A stretch of DNA of 64,000 nucleotides, taken from the NCBI RefSeq assembly GCF_001039355.2, contig NW_019774314.1, positions 512,596 to 576,595 of the forward strand, in the 5' to 3' direction. Shown piece by piece: positions 11,501 through 21,998 of this stretch; within the stretch, counting starts at the first letter, position 1, and the number at the start of each line of letters is the position of its first letter. The notes under the pieces are model-generated. The model searched no databases. It worked only from the letters and a program-made list of their open reading frames with translations, and was not told the origin of the DNA. A program made the position numbers and the translations under genes. This stretch comes from Lingula anatina. Lineage: Eukaryota > Brachiopoda > Lingulata > Lingulida > Lingulidae.

Positions 11501-13651
11501 TAAAGCAGCCAAGTTATCGGGTGCAGGGGCTTTGGGAAGTCTGGCCATTGCATTTGTGGCTGCCCAGGGATGGAGAAGGCAAGGTTGGAGCAATGACAAG
11601 GTAACGTTCACAACTAACACAATGACAGGAGCAATGACAAGGTAACGTTCACAACTAACACAATGGCAGGAGCAATGACAAAGTAACGTTCACAACTAAC
11701 ACAATGACTTGAGCAATGACAAGGTAACGTTCACAACTAACACAGTGACAGGAGCAATGACAAGGTAACGTTCACAACTAACACAATGACATGAGCAATG
11801 ACAAGGTAACGTTCACAACTAACACAATGACAGGAGCAATGACAAGGTAACGTTCACAACTAACACAATGACAAGAACAATAACAGTAACTTTCACATCA
11901 CACATTGCTAAGGAAGTAAAGGTGGGCAACCCTCTCCTCTATAATAAGTGAGATGACATTCAAACCCTGAACCCATGATAAAAGTACGTTATTTAAATCA
12001 ATCATACATTTAGCTGGATGTTTAAGTTCCATTTAGACTTTTTTTTCCAAAAGAACTGTTTTAAATATTGTAGTTGCATGACCTTATTTGTGTTGAATAT
12101 GATCTTCTTTATCTGGCAGAACCCAGTTGGCGCTGTGATGGCCAAGTTTTGGATCATCTTCCAGCCATTGTTGTTTGGTCTGATGGGGGCAGAGGTGAAA
12201 GTGGAAGACTTACAAGGAGGCAATATTGGTAATGGTTTCTTCATAACCAGCTTCTTCATGATATTCTTTTGTCTTACATATTTCATTTATTGAACATATA
12301 CTTCATTGCTATTTTGTTTTAAGTCAAACTGTAAATATTTTATGATTGTAGATGTTATTATTACCACAGCGCTCCATGAATCACAACTGAAGTTTTTTTT
12401 TTTTAAATGCACTTGAGGCATTGACAACCACATATTTCAAAATTTCTTCATTGGACAACGTTAATTTAGGTTAGGTTAATTTAAGTTTTATATCTATTCA
12501 CTTTAACACAAATTTCTGTCCAGGAATGGGTTTGGCCGTGCTGTTCATTGGACTATTTCTCCGGCTGGTAGTTTCATTTTTCACAGTATTTGGCACAGAC
12601 TTGAATATGAAGGAAAAAATCTTCATGGCCATCAGTTGGTTTCCTAAAGCTTCTGTTCAGGTATGTTTTTTATTAAGCTCTTCCTGTGTGAGAGAGAATA
12701 TTTTAGTGGTTTTGTGTATCAAAAATCTAAAATAAATTTTGATTTAGAAGTAATTTTCTGTGAAACTCTTGCTCAACCACTGCCACCTTCCACTGTCAGC
12801 CTTATTGGTCCATATTTGTGATTGCTTGTAATTATATTTCAAGGTTGCCATTTTTAGTGGTTTTGTGTATCAAAAATCGAAAATAAATTCTGATTTAGAA
12901 GTAATTTTCTGTGAAACTCTCTCAACCACTGCCACTTTCCACCTATTTGTCCATATTTGTGATTGCTTGTATTTATATTTCAAGGCTGCCATTGGCCCTG
13001 TAGCATATGACACAGCTAAGGCTTATAATGCTGGCCCAGAAGTCCTGGCACTAGGAAAACAGGTACACAACACTGGCACATTTATCACACTGGCACTTTC
13101 AAAATATAAGATAAGATAATAATTTATTAAACCAATAAAATACAAATATATAAAATCGGGAATCTTTTGCCCTGTTATAGCGCCATTGTTGAATAAAACT
13201 TTTTAAATATACTAAATGAATTATGTATTTGTTTTAAAAAGAGTTACTGATAAGGGATAAAAGCTAGATAAAAATTGCTTCCTACCCTTAAAAACTAAAA
13301 GCCTTGAGTTACTGGGTGAAAATTTGAATACGGTAACTCTGACTGGGTACAGAATTTTGAAAAAAATTAGGAAAATATGACATGAAATTAAATATGGACA
13401 CAAGCTATTGATAATTTCACAGTTATTTGACTAAATTATACACTTTTCTATTATTTAAGATACTGACAATTGCTGCCCTGTCAATCCTCATAACAGCACC
13501 ACTCGGAGCGGCAGCCATTGCACTAACTGCGCCACGATTCTTGAAGAAAATCCCCAAGGAGGAGGAAAACATTGACAAAGACAACATGGACTTTGAGGCT
13601 CAAGGAGACAATGAAAGCAAATACCAAGAGGGCGAGAGTTCCAAACTGTAA
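5373..13651 (+). CDS. Sodium/hydrogen antiporter, SLC9B (NHA2-like) family, with a substituted Asp-Asp site
   Basis: Exons: 5373-5559 (or 2162-2246), 8309-8761, 9118-9205, 9770-9952, 10216-10391, 10860-10966, 11436-11600, 12120-12228, 12524-12660, 12985-13062, 13460-13651. All phases match, giving 624 aa with exon 1b. Exon 2 carries a cysteine-rich cytoplasmic stretch, then CPPHGL and the first membrane helix (from about residue 159) with the family signature WAVTGKEALPGGNFFSI. Later exons give GMLVIGFCLRNIP, FVLAAVSPAVVVPSM, GIAFSTG and SWFPKASVQ|AAIGP, all typical of animal NHA proteins, which are multi-pass CPA2 cation/proton antiporters. In the discontinuous helix where human NHA2 has the essential Asp-Asp (AGSFDDILAI), this protein has CSINAVIAI: Asn344-Ala345 at 10334-10339. 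Transport may be altered or lost. The C-terminus is an acidic tail. Strong as an NHA homologue; ion specificity is unknown. Confidence 0.92.
5560..8308 (+). other. First intron of the NHA gene
   Basis: The stretch runs from donor GTAAGT to acceptor TTTATTTCAG. Apart from the inverted-repeat element at 6712-7000 I see no coding structure. Open frames at 5747-5929, 5978-6175 and 6692-7102 have no family resemblance. Confidence 0.6.
6712..7000. mobile_element. MITE-like element, AGGYTCTGTCACACC termini
   Basis: The left end AGGCTCTGTCACACCCAGC (6712-6730) is matched in inverted orientation by GCTAGGTGTGACAGAACCT (6982-7000), two mismatches in 19. The 289 bp between encode nothing recognisable. 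This fits a non-autonomous DNA transposon in the intron. No clear target duplication was resolved, so the superfamily is open. Confidence 0.6.
9684..9769 (+). repeat. Tandem duplicate of the 5' part of NHA exon 4
   Basis: The acceptor plus about 60 coding bases of exon 4 (9770 onward) occur a second time directly upstream, with an approximately 86 bp period. The upstream copy keeps an AG acceptor (TCATAG|G) and an open frame encoding SVALVLLMRAGIGLDPVTL, close to SAALVVLLVRAGIGLDPVAL downstream. It has no donor. Reading on into the second copy shifts the frame, so it looks like a decoy or relic rather than a usable exon. Confidence 0.85.
10645..10808. mobile_element. Foldback MITE in an NHA intron
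   Basis: Two arms of about 50-60 bp (GGCCCCATCCAGAATAGGGG near 10645-10664 and its imperfect complement ending at 10808) both contain the GTCCGAGGGTCAAATATG / CATATTTGACCCTCGGAC core. The centre is short, so the whole 164 bp can fold into a hairpin. T-rich flanks (CTTT / TTTG) may hold a short target duplication. It has no coding capacity. Confidence 0.75.
11588..11898 (+). repeat. 41-bp minisatellite built from the exon 7 / intron 7 splice donor
   Basis: Seven copies with a 41 bp period start at 11588, 11629, 11670, 11711, 11752, 11793 and 11834; a decayed eighth starts at 11875. The first copy straddles the exon end: GAGCAATGACAAG is the last coding sequence and GTAACG the donor. Every copy therefore repeats the exon tail plus a donor. 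In the third copy the donor context is AAAGTAACG. Use of a downstream donor would add 41 nt per copy and shift the frame. Confidence 0.93.
12701..12988 (+). repeat. 151-bp tandem duplication across the acceptor of NHA exon 10
   Basis: A segment beginning TTTTAGTGGTTTTGTGTATC and ending TTTCAAGG(T/C)TGCCA is present twice in tandem. The second copy supplies the real acceptor and first codons (GCT GCC ATT GGC CCT) of exon 10 at 12985. The first copy carries the same acceptor and GTTGCCAT but then runs into repeat sequence. A few small deletions separate the copies. Confidence 0.88.
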
Positions 13652-14634
13652 TTTGAACAGTTTTGAGGGAAATAATTTTGATTGTTATGGGTGACATCTT
13701 TCAAAGTGACGGATCCAGGAAGACTTTATTTTTGACAGCAGATCAATGAACTCTTGTTTGGTAAATCTGGACAACAGTTCATTAAGGCCAGACAAAATTT
13801 ATTCATCAGTTAACAAGTGCGCTCACAGACCAACATCAAGTTTTGTCTGTACTAAGCAGTAAGTGATGCCATAGCCGACTTGAATCCAGAGAAACCAAAA
13901 ATCCAAAATTGGCTCAAAACAGACTATAAATTTCTGCATTAAAGTTAAGTTTTTGACACGTCTTTTTTCTTTGTGAAATGTGGGCACTAGTTTCAACTCA
14001 GTCACCACATGCAACATTATTTTTCACTAGCTTTATGTATTTTTATATCTATACATCATAATCATAAAAACGATGTTGGTATAGAAAATCAGTTTTAACA
14101 GAGTACGGCAATACAAGGCATACGTATCAGCATTTATTGAGACCAATGGAATTCATTTATATATTGCATTCATCTTTGCAGCATTTCAAATCTTCTTTTA
14201 CTGATAGCTTGTTATGGAGTATTATGTGTTTGCTGGAATTCACTACATGCTTGTTGTAATCTGGTATGAAATGCTCAAATCTATAAGAAATATCAATACT
14301 CAGTCTTTTCTTTTCATTTTGGTCTAAAATAGATTTGTTTGTTAAGGAAATTAACCATGTTTTAAATTTTAACCTGTATTTTAATAAAGGGTACTTTTCT
14401 TGCATTTTGTTTGTCACCATTATTCAACACATGATTCTTATCAAAATGTATTTTATCTTTATTGCAAATTGTAGTAATTGTCACTTATGGTATAAACAAA
14501 TCAAGGAAAACTACCAAACCATTTTAGCCCCTTTGCTGGTAAATATTTCTCCTCCAGAAATTTTGCATCGCTTTGTCCCAGCTGTGACATTTTATGTAGA
14601 TTATAAATTAACAAAAGCTCTGTTTCAAACATTT
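13652..14634 (+). other. Probable 3' UTR of the NHA gene and flank
   Basis: After the TAA at 13649-13651 the sequence is AT-rich. An AATAAA occurs at 14383-14388 and another at 14674-14679, just inside the neighbouring repeat. I see no coding structure. The polyadenylation site cannot be fixed from sequence. Confidence 0.45.
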
Positions 14635-15601
14635 AAAGGGATAATAACTCTTTGTATGAGATCTATATTTCACAATAAAAACATTGTGAACACATAGAAA
14701 TATAATATATTCTGTTTTACCACAAAAACGGCAGTTATAGCTTTTATTCTGATATCTGAGCTTGTCTTCAGATCACGTGACCTCCATTGATGGCTGTACT
14801 CTGTTATAATCTCTTAAAGCAATAATAACTCTTCCTTTGAGATTCAAAATTCCGCAAGAAATACATTGTAAACAACTCATGGACATATATTCTATTGCAT
14901 TTTACCACTAAAACAGCCGTTATTGTAGTAAAACTAAAATCTGTGCTTGTCAATAGGGCTTTCGATGCCTTTCTTCCCGGTCGTCAAGGCTTCTGTTGCC
15001 AATGACGTTAAGGTGTCACACGGATTCTCGCGTTCATTCGAGACCAGAATAACATCTGGCGCCAAACCCCTGATGCAATACACAGACGTAAGTTGCGAGT
15101 TTTTGTACAGTGCGTCGGATAACAAAAAGACCAGAATTGCACATATTGTAGATATAAATGCATTTTGAGCAATAAGACGGATATATCTTATGAATCTTAT
15201 ATTATTCTTATATAGCGTTGTTGTTGTCTGCTTTTCCATGGGTTATAAGTAGGTCACTAGAAACTATCGCTCAATGTCGCGTGACTATGCAATGTCAGAG
15301 AGGGCTCCGTTTAGGAAAAAAAAACCTGGACTAACTTTGAATGCAGGAATGGGGTTGCTGACCATTGGTAAGTACGGGAAAATTGCTGTTTACTCCAGGA
15401 AAATCCAATTTTTGGATTTTTGGAAACAAAGAGTTATTATGACTTTAAGAGATTTTAACAAAAAACCAAACTTTTTAGAAAAAAACCAGGGACTAACTTT
15501 GAATGTAAAAATGGATTCATTAACCATTGGGAAGTATGGGAAAGTTGTTATTTACTCCAGGAAAATTCATTTTTTGACCAAAACGAAGTTATTATCCCTT
15601 T
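14635..15601. mobile_element. Element bounded by inverted AAAGGGATAATAAC termini, with internal duplications
   Basis: The left edge reads AAAGGGATAATAACTC (14635-14650); the right edge AAGTTATTATCCCTTT (15586-15601) is its complement. Inside, a unit starting at about 14635 recurs at about 14815, both running to CTGWGCTTGTC. A second pair of units (15315-15440 and 15475-15600) shares ACTAACTTTGAATG and TTTACTCCAGGAAAAT. No transposase was found. Termini of this type are common in molluscan repeats, which supports the taxonomic guess. Confidence 0.6.
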
Positions 15602-15603
15602 AA

Positions 15604-17346
15604 GTGGCTCAGTGAGCACATAACTCTTAAGTCATAATTTTCAATTCTTTATTTCTTCAACATCTCCAAATAACAATTAAAATATGTTCAAAACAGAAGA
15701 TCAACTTATAAAAGATTTCATATCAAAGGAATATTCATAATGGGTTTAGCGTTTTTTTTTTTTTCAACCACCAATACACTACCCCTGATTCCTTATCTAG
15801 CAGTAATACCATGCAAAAATGTTTCAAATTAAAACCATGGCAACAAAAACAATTTAACACAATCAGTTCGTTTTAAATATATCAAAATGTGATGTCCTCA
15901 AGACAATATTCAAGCACTTAACTGCACATTTTAGTAAGTAAAAAAAAAAAAAAAAACTTGTTGAACATTACAGCACTGAATTACAGTATCCATACAATGT
16001 CAAATATATTTTACAATTAAATAAAATAATAATAATTATTACGATGAATCTCAACTATATTTTTGACTAAAGGCACTTTAAAATTTTTCAAAAACACTTT
16101 CAGTCAGATGTAATTCACATATTAGAACATTTTCACAAAGCTGGAAAATGCTGCTACAAAACAGTTATGACAAACACATAAAAACCCCATAACCTTTTCA
16201 CTGTTACGACACTCAGTACATAAAAAAAAACACTTCCTCCATCTAAACATGGCATTTTCAACAATCATGTGTAACAGTCTTCTTAAAAGTACATTTATAA
16301 CCAATAAAACTAGAGGATCAGAGAGGCGATACCGCCTCCGAATATTGTACCACCAGCTGGAGTAAGCGCTATCGTATAGACCCCCACACACACAAAAAAG
16401 GGACACCACCCCCAGTCTCATGCTTGACAAGCTGTAAAGAATGCAATCATTAAGAATTCTCAAAATATGCAAAAAAATATATATATAACTAAAAATGGTA
16501 TAATCAAAGTTCAGTTCATAGTGAGGTAGGTCAAAGGTCAATTCAAGGTCACAGTAAATTTCCAGTAAATGATTTCTTTTTCAAGTTCAATAGCAACTAT
16601 GGGCCTNCTGGGGCCCTCACCGTCTAGGAGGAGAAGCGGTAACGGTAGCCGTCCGGCGGAGCCGCAGGAGCCGGCGGAGCCGGCGGAACGATCCGGACGG
16701 GACCGAAACCATGTGTACCGCCAGCGCTAACGCTGGTGGTACAATAAATTTGCCTTCAGTGTCATATGACTAAAAAAAAACCCAATACATTAATGTCAAT
16801 ATGGGATAATTTGCATGCAAAGCATAGGTAAACTACTTTGAAAAAGTAAACAAAATTTAACAGAAAACAGGTCTGTGCATCCAGACAATTCAGAAAATTA
16901 AAAGGAATATACATGATAGATTTCTCCATGGAAGGTTTTAATGGTCAAAAGTGTATATTCATTTTTAATTCCTATTTCAACATTTTAAATTCCTTTATAT
17001 ACATTTGTTATATGATTTCTGAAAATCCTTCATAATTTTTCCTTTAGTTTAATAAAACAAGTGGAAAAAAAGAGAATTTAAAAGTGATCTTTAGGCTTCT
17101 TAGATTCAGTATTTCATAGTGAGGATTTGACAACCAGAGCAGTGAAGAGGAACAAAGCAAACCTTTCACAGTGATAAATCATTTAAAAAAAATGTAACAC
17201 CCCTAGTATAAGGGCTGCCTTATGAAATATGGTCTATAGCTTTAGAAGTTATTACTTTTTTTTTCTTTCAGAAACTTGTTTTCCAGGAATCACTGTCCTG
17301 TTACATATTGATACAGGGACGATGTCCCAGGCAAAATTCCACTGAC
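15604..17346. other. Gene-poor AT-rich region with a GC-rich island
   Basis: Most is AT-rich, with A-runs at 15940-15956 and TTTATT motifs near 15650 that could be a minus-strand 3' end. At about 16605-16742 base composition changes abruptly (repeats of CCGGCGGAGC type) and an ambiguous base sits at 16607. On the minus strand this island reads as a Pro/Ala-rich peptide ending at a TAG (16624-16626). A separate minus-strand frame at about 16320-16375 ends GGTIFGGGIASLIL-stop. These could be terminal exons of a minus-strand gene, but no complete gene was assembled. Confidence 0.3.
16715..16742. repeat. Perfect-type hairpin GTACCGCCAGCG / CGCTGGTGGTAC
   Basis: Twelve-base arms with one mismatch surround a CTAA loop at the edge of the GC-rich island. 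A related GTACCACCAGCTGG lies at about 16348. This fits a transposon terminus or a structured site; the role is unknown. Confidence 0.6.
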
Positions 17347-17470
17347 ACCTCTAAAGCAAAGGATCCCAAAGCATCAAGGAGGCTGAGGCAGAAGAGGCCA
17401 TCAAGAAGTGGTTAAAATATGTCAGTGACAGAGATGGGGGGAGGAGGAGGCTAGAGAGGAAGGAAGGTAA
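17347..17470 (+). repeat. Dispersed repeat fragment with coding look, copy 1
   Basis: The stretch TCCCAAAGCATCAAGGAGGC and the 70 bases after it recur at 25020-25100 with few changes. One frame reads SQSIKEAEAEEAIK then KWLKYVSD, which resembles a protein segment of a mobile element. A second shared block (GCTGTAAGGTAGACA...CACAGTGCCTCAGTCAA) lies at about 17807-17850 and again at 25128-25195. No domain is recognised. Confidence 0.6.
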
Positions 17471-17479
17471 TATATTTAG

Positions 17480-20120
17480 CAGAAAAAAACACATTCCTAG
17501 AATATGCAAGAGGGTGGCATCTTTGACATAACAGTGGCTAACCACCGCTAGTAATAGCTCATAAAGACTTTGACTCAACGTTGGCAAATGGTTGGCATAA
17601 CAGTGGCTGACTGCCCGTTTTCTGTAACAACATCGGCTGCCAACGTTGGCCCAGCCGTCTGCACAACCTCTGTTTGCTATCTGGGCAATCTTCACAGCCA
17701 CACAGTCCAAAATTATCACAACACTTTTACAAGTGAAAAACACTGAAGAAACTGCAGATGATTGCATGGATGATGATCTTATCAAAGACCTAGACTACGA
17801 GTCATGCTGTAAGGTAGACAACCAGCCATTACACAGTGCCTCAGTCAAATGTGTGCATGTGCAGTTGTAGAGAAGGTTGTTCAAGAAGGAGAAAAAAGCG
17901 CGGATGCCTCTGAACACCAATACAAAGTTTAATAGAAGAATCTCTGAGACTGCTGGTCATCCAGCTGAGGTAAGACCAATTTTGATATTTATACCTGCTA
18001 GTTCAAAGCCCTGGTGATTTGTGCCATAATTAACGGAGACAAATTGAAGAATTTATCTGCCGTGGAGTTTTCGGGCCATGTAGCCGGACTGAATCTCTGG
18101 CATGTGTAAGTATTGCGATAGATGTGCGGACCAGCACAATGGAAGTCTATTGAGTGGCGGATGCCCTTTTGTTCGCTAACCGGAGGGCTTGGTGCGTTTA
18201 CTGACGTCAAGGGTGGCCAGATCCCCTTGATGAGCGAAACCAATATTTTATTGGTCACTAAAATTCCTTTATTTTTAGTCTCATCCGCTGATTTCGCATT
18301 TTGTCTTTAACGTAGAGCAGTATACAGTAGTAAATTTCTCATCGAAGAAGAACGGAGGAAAATTAGAGTAAACGAGCCAGCGAAACAATAGAAAGTAAGC
18401 ATAGTAAATAACTACTACTTTATAGTTTAAATTTAAGTTCCAAGTTTAATATACTGGTATGTAAAAGTTGCCTTACGTACGTTAAAACGTCTAGTTCCAG
18501 TTAATGCCGTTAAGCGCTACCGACATAGATCATACTTTGCGTTTTGTACTTTTGTTAGCACAGTAATACAGTAATAGTTTGTGCATTGTTGCCTACAGTG
18601 CTCTAACGGGAATGATATTATGTCATACTTCTCAGGTCATGTTTGTAACGGGTCATTAGCGAACGCTAGTACGGTTGTGTTGAGGTTTGCATTGCCTTGA
18701 CACATGCGGCGTGCTCCCTGTATTTTAGTACATTGAATGCGACCTATGATGTTACACGTACCACTCATGTTGTATGTATGGATAAGAGACAATTAGTGTT
18801 CGTTGTATTACGTCTGAATTACGTAATATTCTTACATAACTTGGTATTTTTGATAATTACTATTTTTGTGTTATTTATATTCTAGAATAGAAGGAGAGAC
18901 TGCCCAATTGTATGAGCGGACTCCGTTTAGGTGTTTCATTTATCAGGGAAATAGTTCAATACAGATTCTGGAAACTAACTGAGACTTGTGTTTTATTTCT
19001 GTGACTAGATTTATCCCAATCACTGACAAAATAATAATTAGCCCGGCTACACATGTTTGCTACCAATTTTTGTAACTGTTATTTAAATTTTGGAAGAAAA
19101 ACCCCAAGCATGGACTGGTGAGTGCATTTAAAGTACTTTTTAGGATAGTTTTTAGGAGTTTTTTAGAAAAAACTCAAATTTTCATCAGCACATGTGCTAC
19201 AGCAGAAACAAAATGGCGACACACGCTAGAATTTTTGTTGACTTCGCCAAAGTAAGGGAGTTTCTGAGGATACCGGGTCTCATGGAAGACCAAGTATTTA
19301 AGATAGCAGAGCTGAGACACCCTGAGCTTCAGAGATAACTTGAAACTAACCTCTTCACTACANTTACAGTTGCAAAGAGATTGCCAAAAGGTTGCAAGCG
19401 CAGTGTGACCTAGGTTTAAGGTTGCACAGTGTTACCCAGGCTTTACGCTTAGCGCTAGGGGTGACAATTTTAGCGGAGTATATAATAAAACAATATTGAA
19501 CTGGATGAATAAGGCGTTTTTTGTTAGCTTGAACGTATTGAAATCCCAGACCCCATTTTCATTGATACCATCGATTTACGTAGATCAATCGAATGGGGCC
19601 AAGCCCTATGTACAGTGCTCGAGTTAGCTCATATTTACGCCATTTTGTTCTAAATAAGTCACTGTCAGTTTATTCACATTTCATTCCAGACTTCTCATTT
19701 GCCCTATAATGTCATTATTATACAATTTATCTTCCAAGCATTTCATTAATCTTGCAATATATGTATCTTTCTTTCATTATCTCCATATCATATCACATGT
19801 ACACATGTGGATTATAAATGAGAAATAGTCGTAAAACTTTCAGGTTGAAGTTCGCACCTACAGTATATATTCTCGTTCTCATTCATAACGACTTTTATAC
19901 AGAAGTCACGCAGGGAGTTGTATATACATCATTATCATTGTATAACTTTTGTGAGTAGTAATATATCGCCACCCAAAAAGGATAGATTTTTTTCTCCGTG
20001 TGTGCTCAATGACCCTAAGCAAATATTACATGCTAAAATGCATCTTGCTGCACCACGTCATCTTGATGTTGCACAATGTGCAAGGCGTAATGTGTCTTAT
20101 ACAGGTATTAACACACAGCT
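17480..20120. other. No supported gene; scattered repeats
   Basis: The only structure I can support is the 19285-19365 block, which recurs inverted at 22641-22705 (AGCTTCAGAGATAACTT / AAGTTATCTCTGAAGCT). The 17990-18700 stretch has more CpG and donor-like sites (for example AGAAAG|TAAGC near 18393) but no convincing coding exon. Confidence 0.4.
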
Positions 20121-21254
20121 TCACTTTGTCTTAGACCTTGTTATATGATCCTGAATCCACGGCATTAAATGATCCAACTTGGTAAATAAAATGTTACTAT
20201 CACCATGTCTGCAGTCTGTGCTCATGCTGGGCGCAGCGATACCTGGAGTGAAAATTATTTATTAAAAGAAAAACGGGATATTTAAATAGGAATTTTTTCA
20301 ATTGAATTTAGGTGTATTCAAAAGCCGCAGTCTTATCGTGCAACGTCATAAATTTTATAAAATGTATATCAAAAACGTATTTAAAGTTGCAGCGTGCAAT
20401 ATTTCTCTATGAACACTGTTTCTCTATTAACGACATAAATGCTATTTTTTCTAATTAAAAATTTTAGTTTGCACCGAAAATAAGGGATCTGGTAAGACGC
20501 CATTTCATTATAAAGAGCCATTTCAATTTATCACACTGGGCATAAAAATATTTTCTAAAAAAGTAAAATGAAAATCCTTACCGATTTGTATCCAGATTTC
20601 CTCTCTGGATTCCTTCTTCATGAGCCTCCTGAACAGAGCTCCATCACCTCGCTGGTGACAGCCACTCTTTACCGCACTGGTAGAATTAAAGGCAACTGGG
20701 TATGGAAATAAAAAATACTTAAATACTTACTTAATTAAAAATACTTAATTAAACAAAATATTCAACCTCTTTCGGTCATTGCAAATTGTGTTTTTTATAT
20801 AAATGTGCCATTGTGACATTGCATTATATATATATTTTTTATAACGGCGGTATGCCATGTGCGATAGTGCAGTAGGCCTAGTGGTACAAGTATACATGTA
20901 CATGTATACAAGTCATACCTGCGCAAAGTTCGTGTTCATTTATTCGTTGACGTCTTGATTGGCAGTCATCTGGTGGGCGAATTTTCTGTAATTTCTGCAC
21001 GGAAGAAAAGGAAAGAAGTAGAAACTTGTATTCAGTTTTTAATTTTCGTTTAAAATCCCCATGCAAACACTTTTGCTTTTCCAGTTCCACTGAAGACGGA
21101 ATTTTTAAACTAAAAAGGACAATTGCTTATTAGCTGTAGTGATTCTACTCATTCTAGCGCCGTATAAACAAGAGTTTCATTACCTGTATTATTCTGGCTT
21201 GATCAGCAGTCTGCCGCCAGGTGGCACTTACACCATAGTCAAATAGACTTAAAT
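20121..21254 (-). CDS. Trypsin-fold (S1) serine protease homologue, C-terminal part, catalytic Ser absent
   Basis: Four minus-strand exons join in phase: 21184-21254, 20919-20994, 20582-20695 and 20121-20242 (TGA at 20121-20123). All introns are GT-AG; the second exon has a strong polypyrimidine acceptor. The assembled 127 aa follow the S1 C-terminal half: RIIQKLQKI, a Cys before INEHELCAG (compare ITxxMLCAG), CHQRGDGALF where active enzymes have CxGDSGGPL, W-IQIGIAA (compare W-xxVGIVSWG), and LFTKLDHLMPWI (compare VYTRVxxxxxWI). The Gly-Asp-Ser-Gly-Gly motif is GDGA, so the nucleophile is missing and the protein should be non-catalytic. Exons for the His and Asp part should lie beyond 21254 but were not found. 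The locus may be partial or a pseudogene. Confidence 0.65.
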
Positions 21255-21965
21255 CTTCGAATATAAAATGACAATGAAGATGGAATGATACATATCCTCA
21301 GTGTTGAAAACAACATATTTTCTCTAAATAAAAGAACTGAGTTAATACCCTTTCCTTTTCTAAATAAGAGTTTGAATCCCTCCGCCCAAAGAAAATAAAA
21401 TTAAAATTAGAGAAAGAAAGTTAGGGGAGACCGGGCTAGTTGGACCCCGGGGTAAGTTGCCCCCCCCCCCCTTCAATTTATGAAAAATAACTGCGAGGTA
21501 AAAAATTGACCACATACTCTTGTAAAGTGATCATAGCCTACAATGCTAAGGAAGTGTCGGCCGTTAAAACGTTCTACTTAAGCGGTGAGTCCACATAAAC
21601 AATTTTTGCACCTAAAAGTGATTTTGTTTAGGAGATTTAAAAATCTATTTTCATAGGCTTCTTATGGAATATAATATATGTATAGGGCATCAACCTTAAG
21701 CTAATTGTTTCAAGTTTCACAGAGATTGTCGTTGCGTTGTTCATTCTAGCACCATAAATGGCTGCCATACTTTAAAACAAGGCAGCAAAGCTGTCAAATG
21801 TACAGACAAAAACCAGAAAATAAAAAACGCAGGAAATAGGATACTGTCAATTCTGATGAACTAATGTATTATGCTTACTGTAACTGCATGGCCAACATCA
21901 AATTCTTATTCTGCATAACATTGGATTAGGATGAAAGTAAAATGTGTATCAAGCATTAGACTAAG
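21255..21965. other. No gene seen; repeats and poly-C
   Basis: It contains a C-homopolymer at about 21460-21472 and one copy of a dispersed repeat at 21777-21826. I found no trypsin N-terminal exon. Confidence 0.4.
21777..21826 (-). repeat. Dispersed repeat, inverted copy
   Basis: AACAAGGCAGCAAAGCTGTC and the next 30 bases are the complement of blocks at 53622-53672 and 58446-58496. Three copies in one window mark it as an interspersed repeat. Confidence 0.75.
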
Positions 21966-21998
21966 TTCCCATACCTAGATCAATCTAACAGGATCNCT

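Noticed and set aside
16122-16541. 139-codon minus-strand frame rich in Leu, Phe and Cys
   Set aside because: It lies in AT-rich sequence with no domain; a different minus frame there looks slightly more coding.
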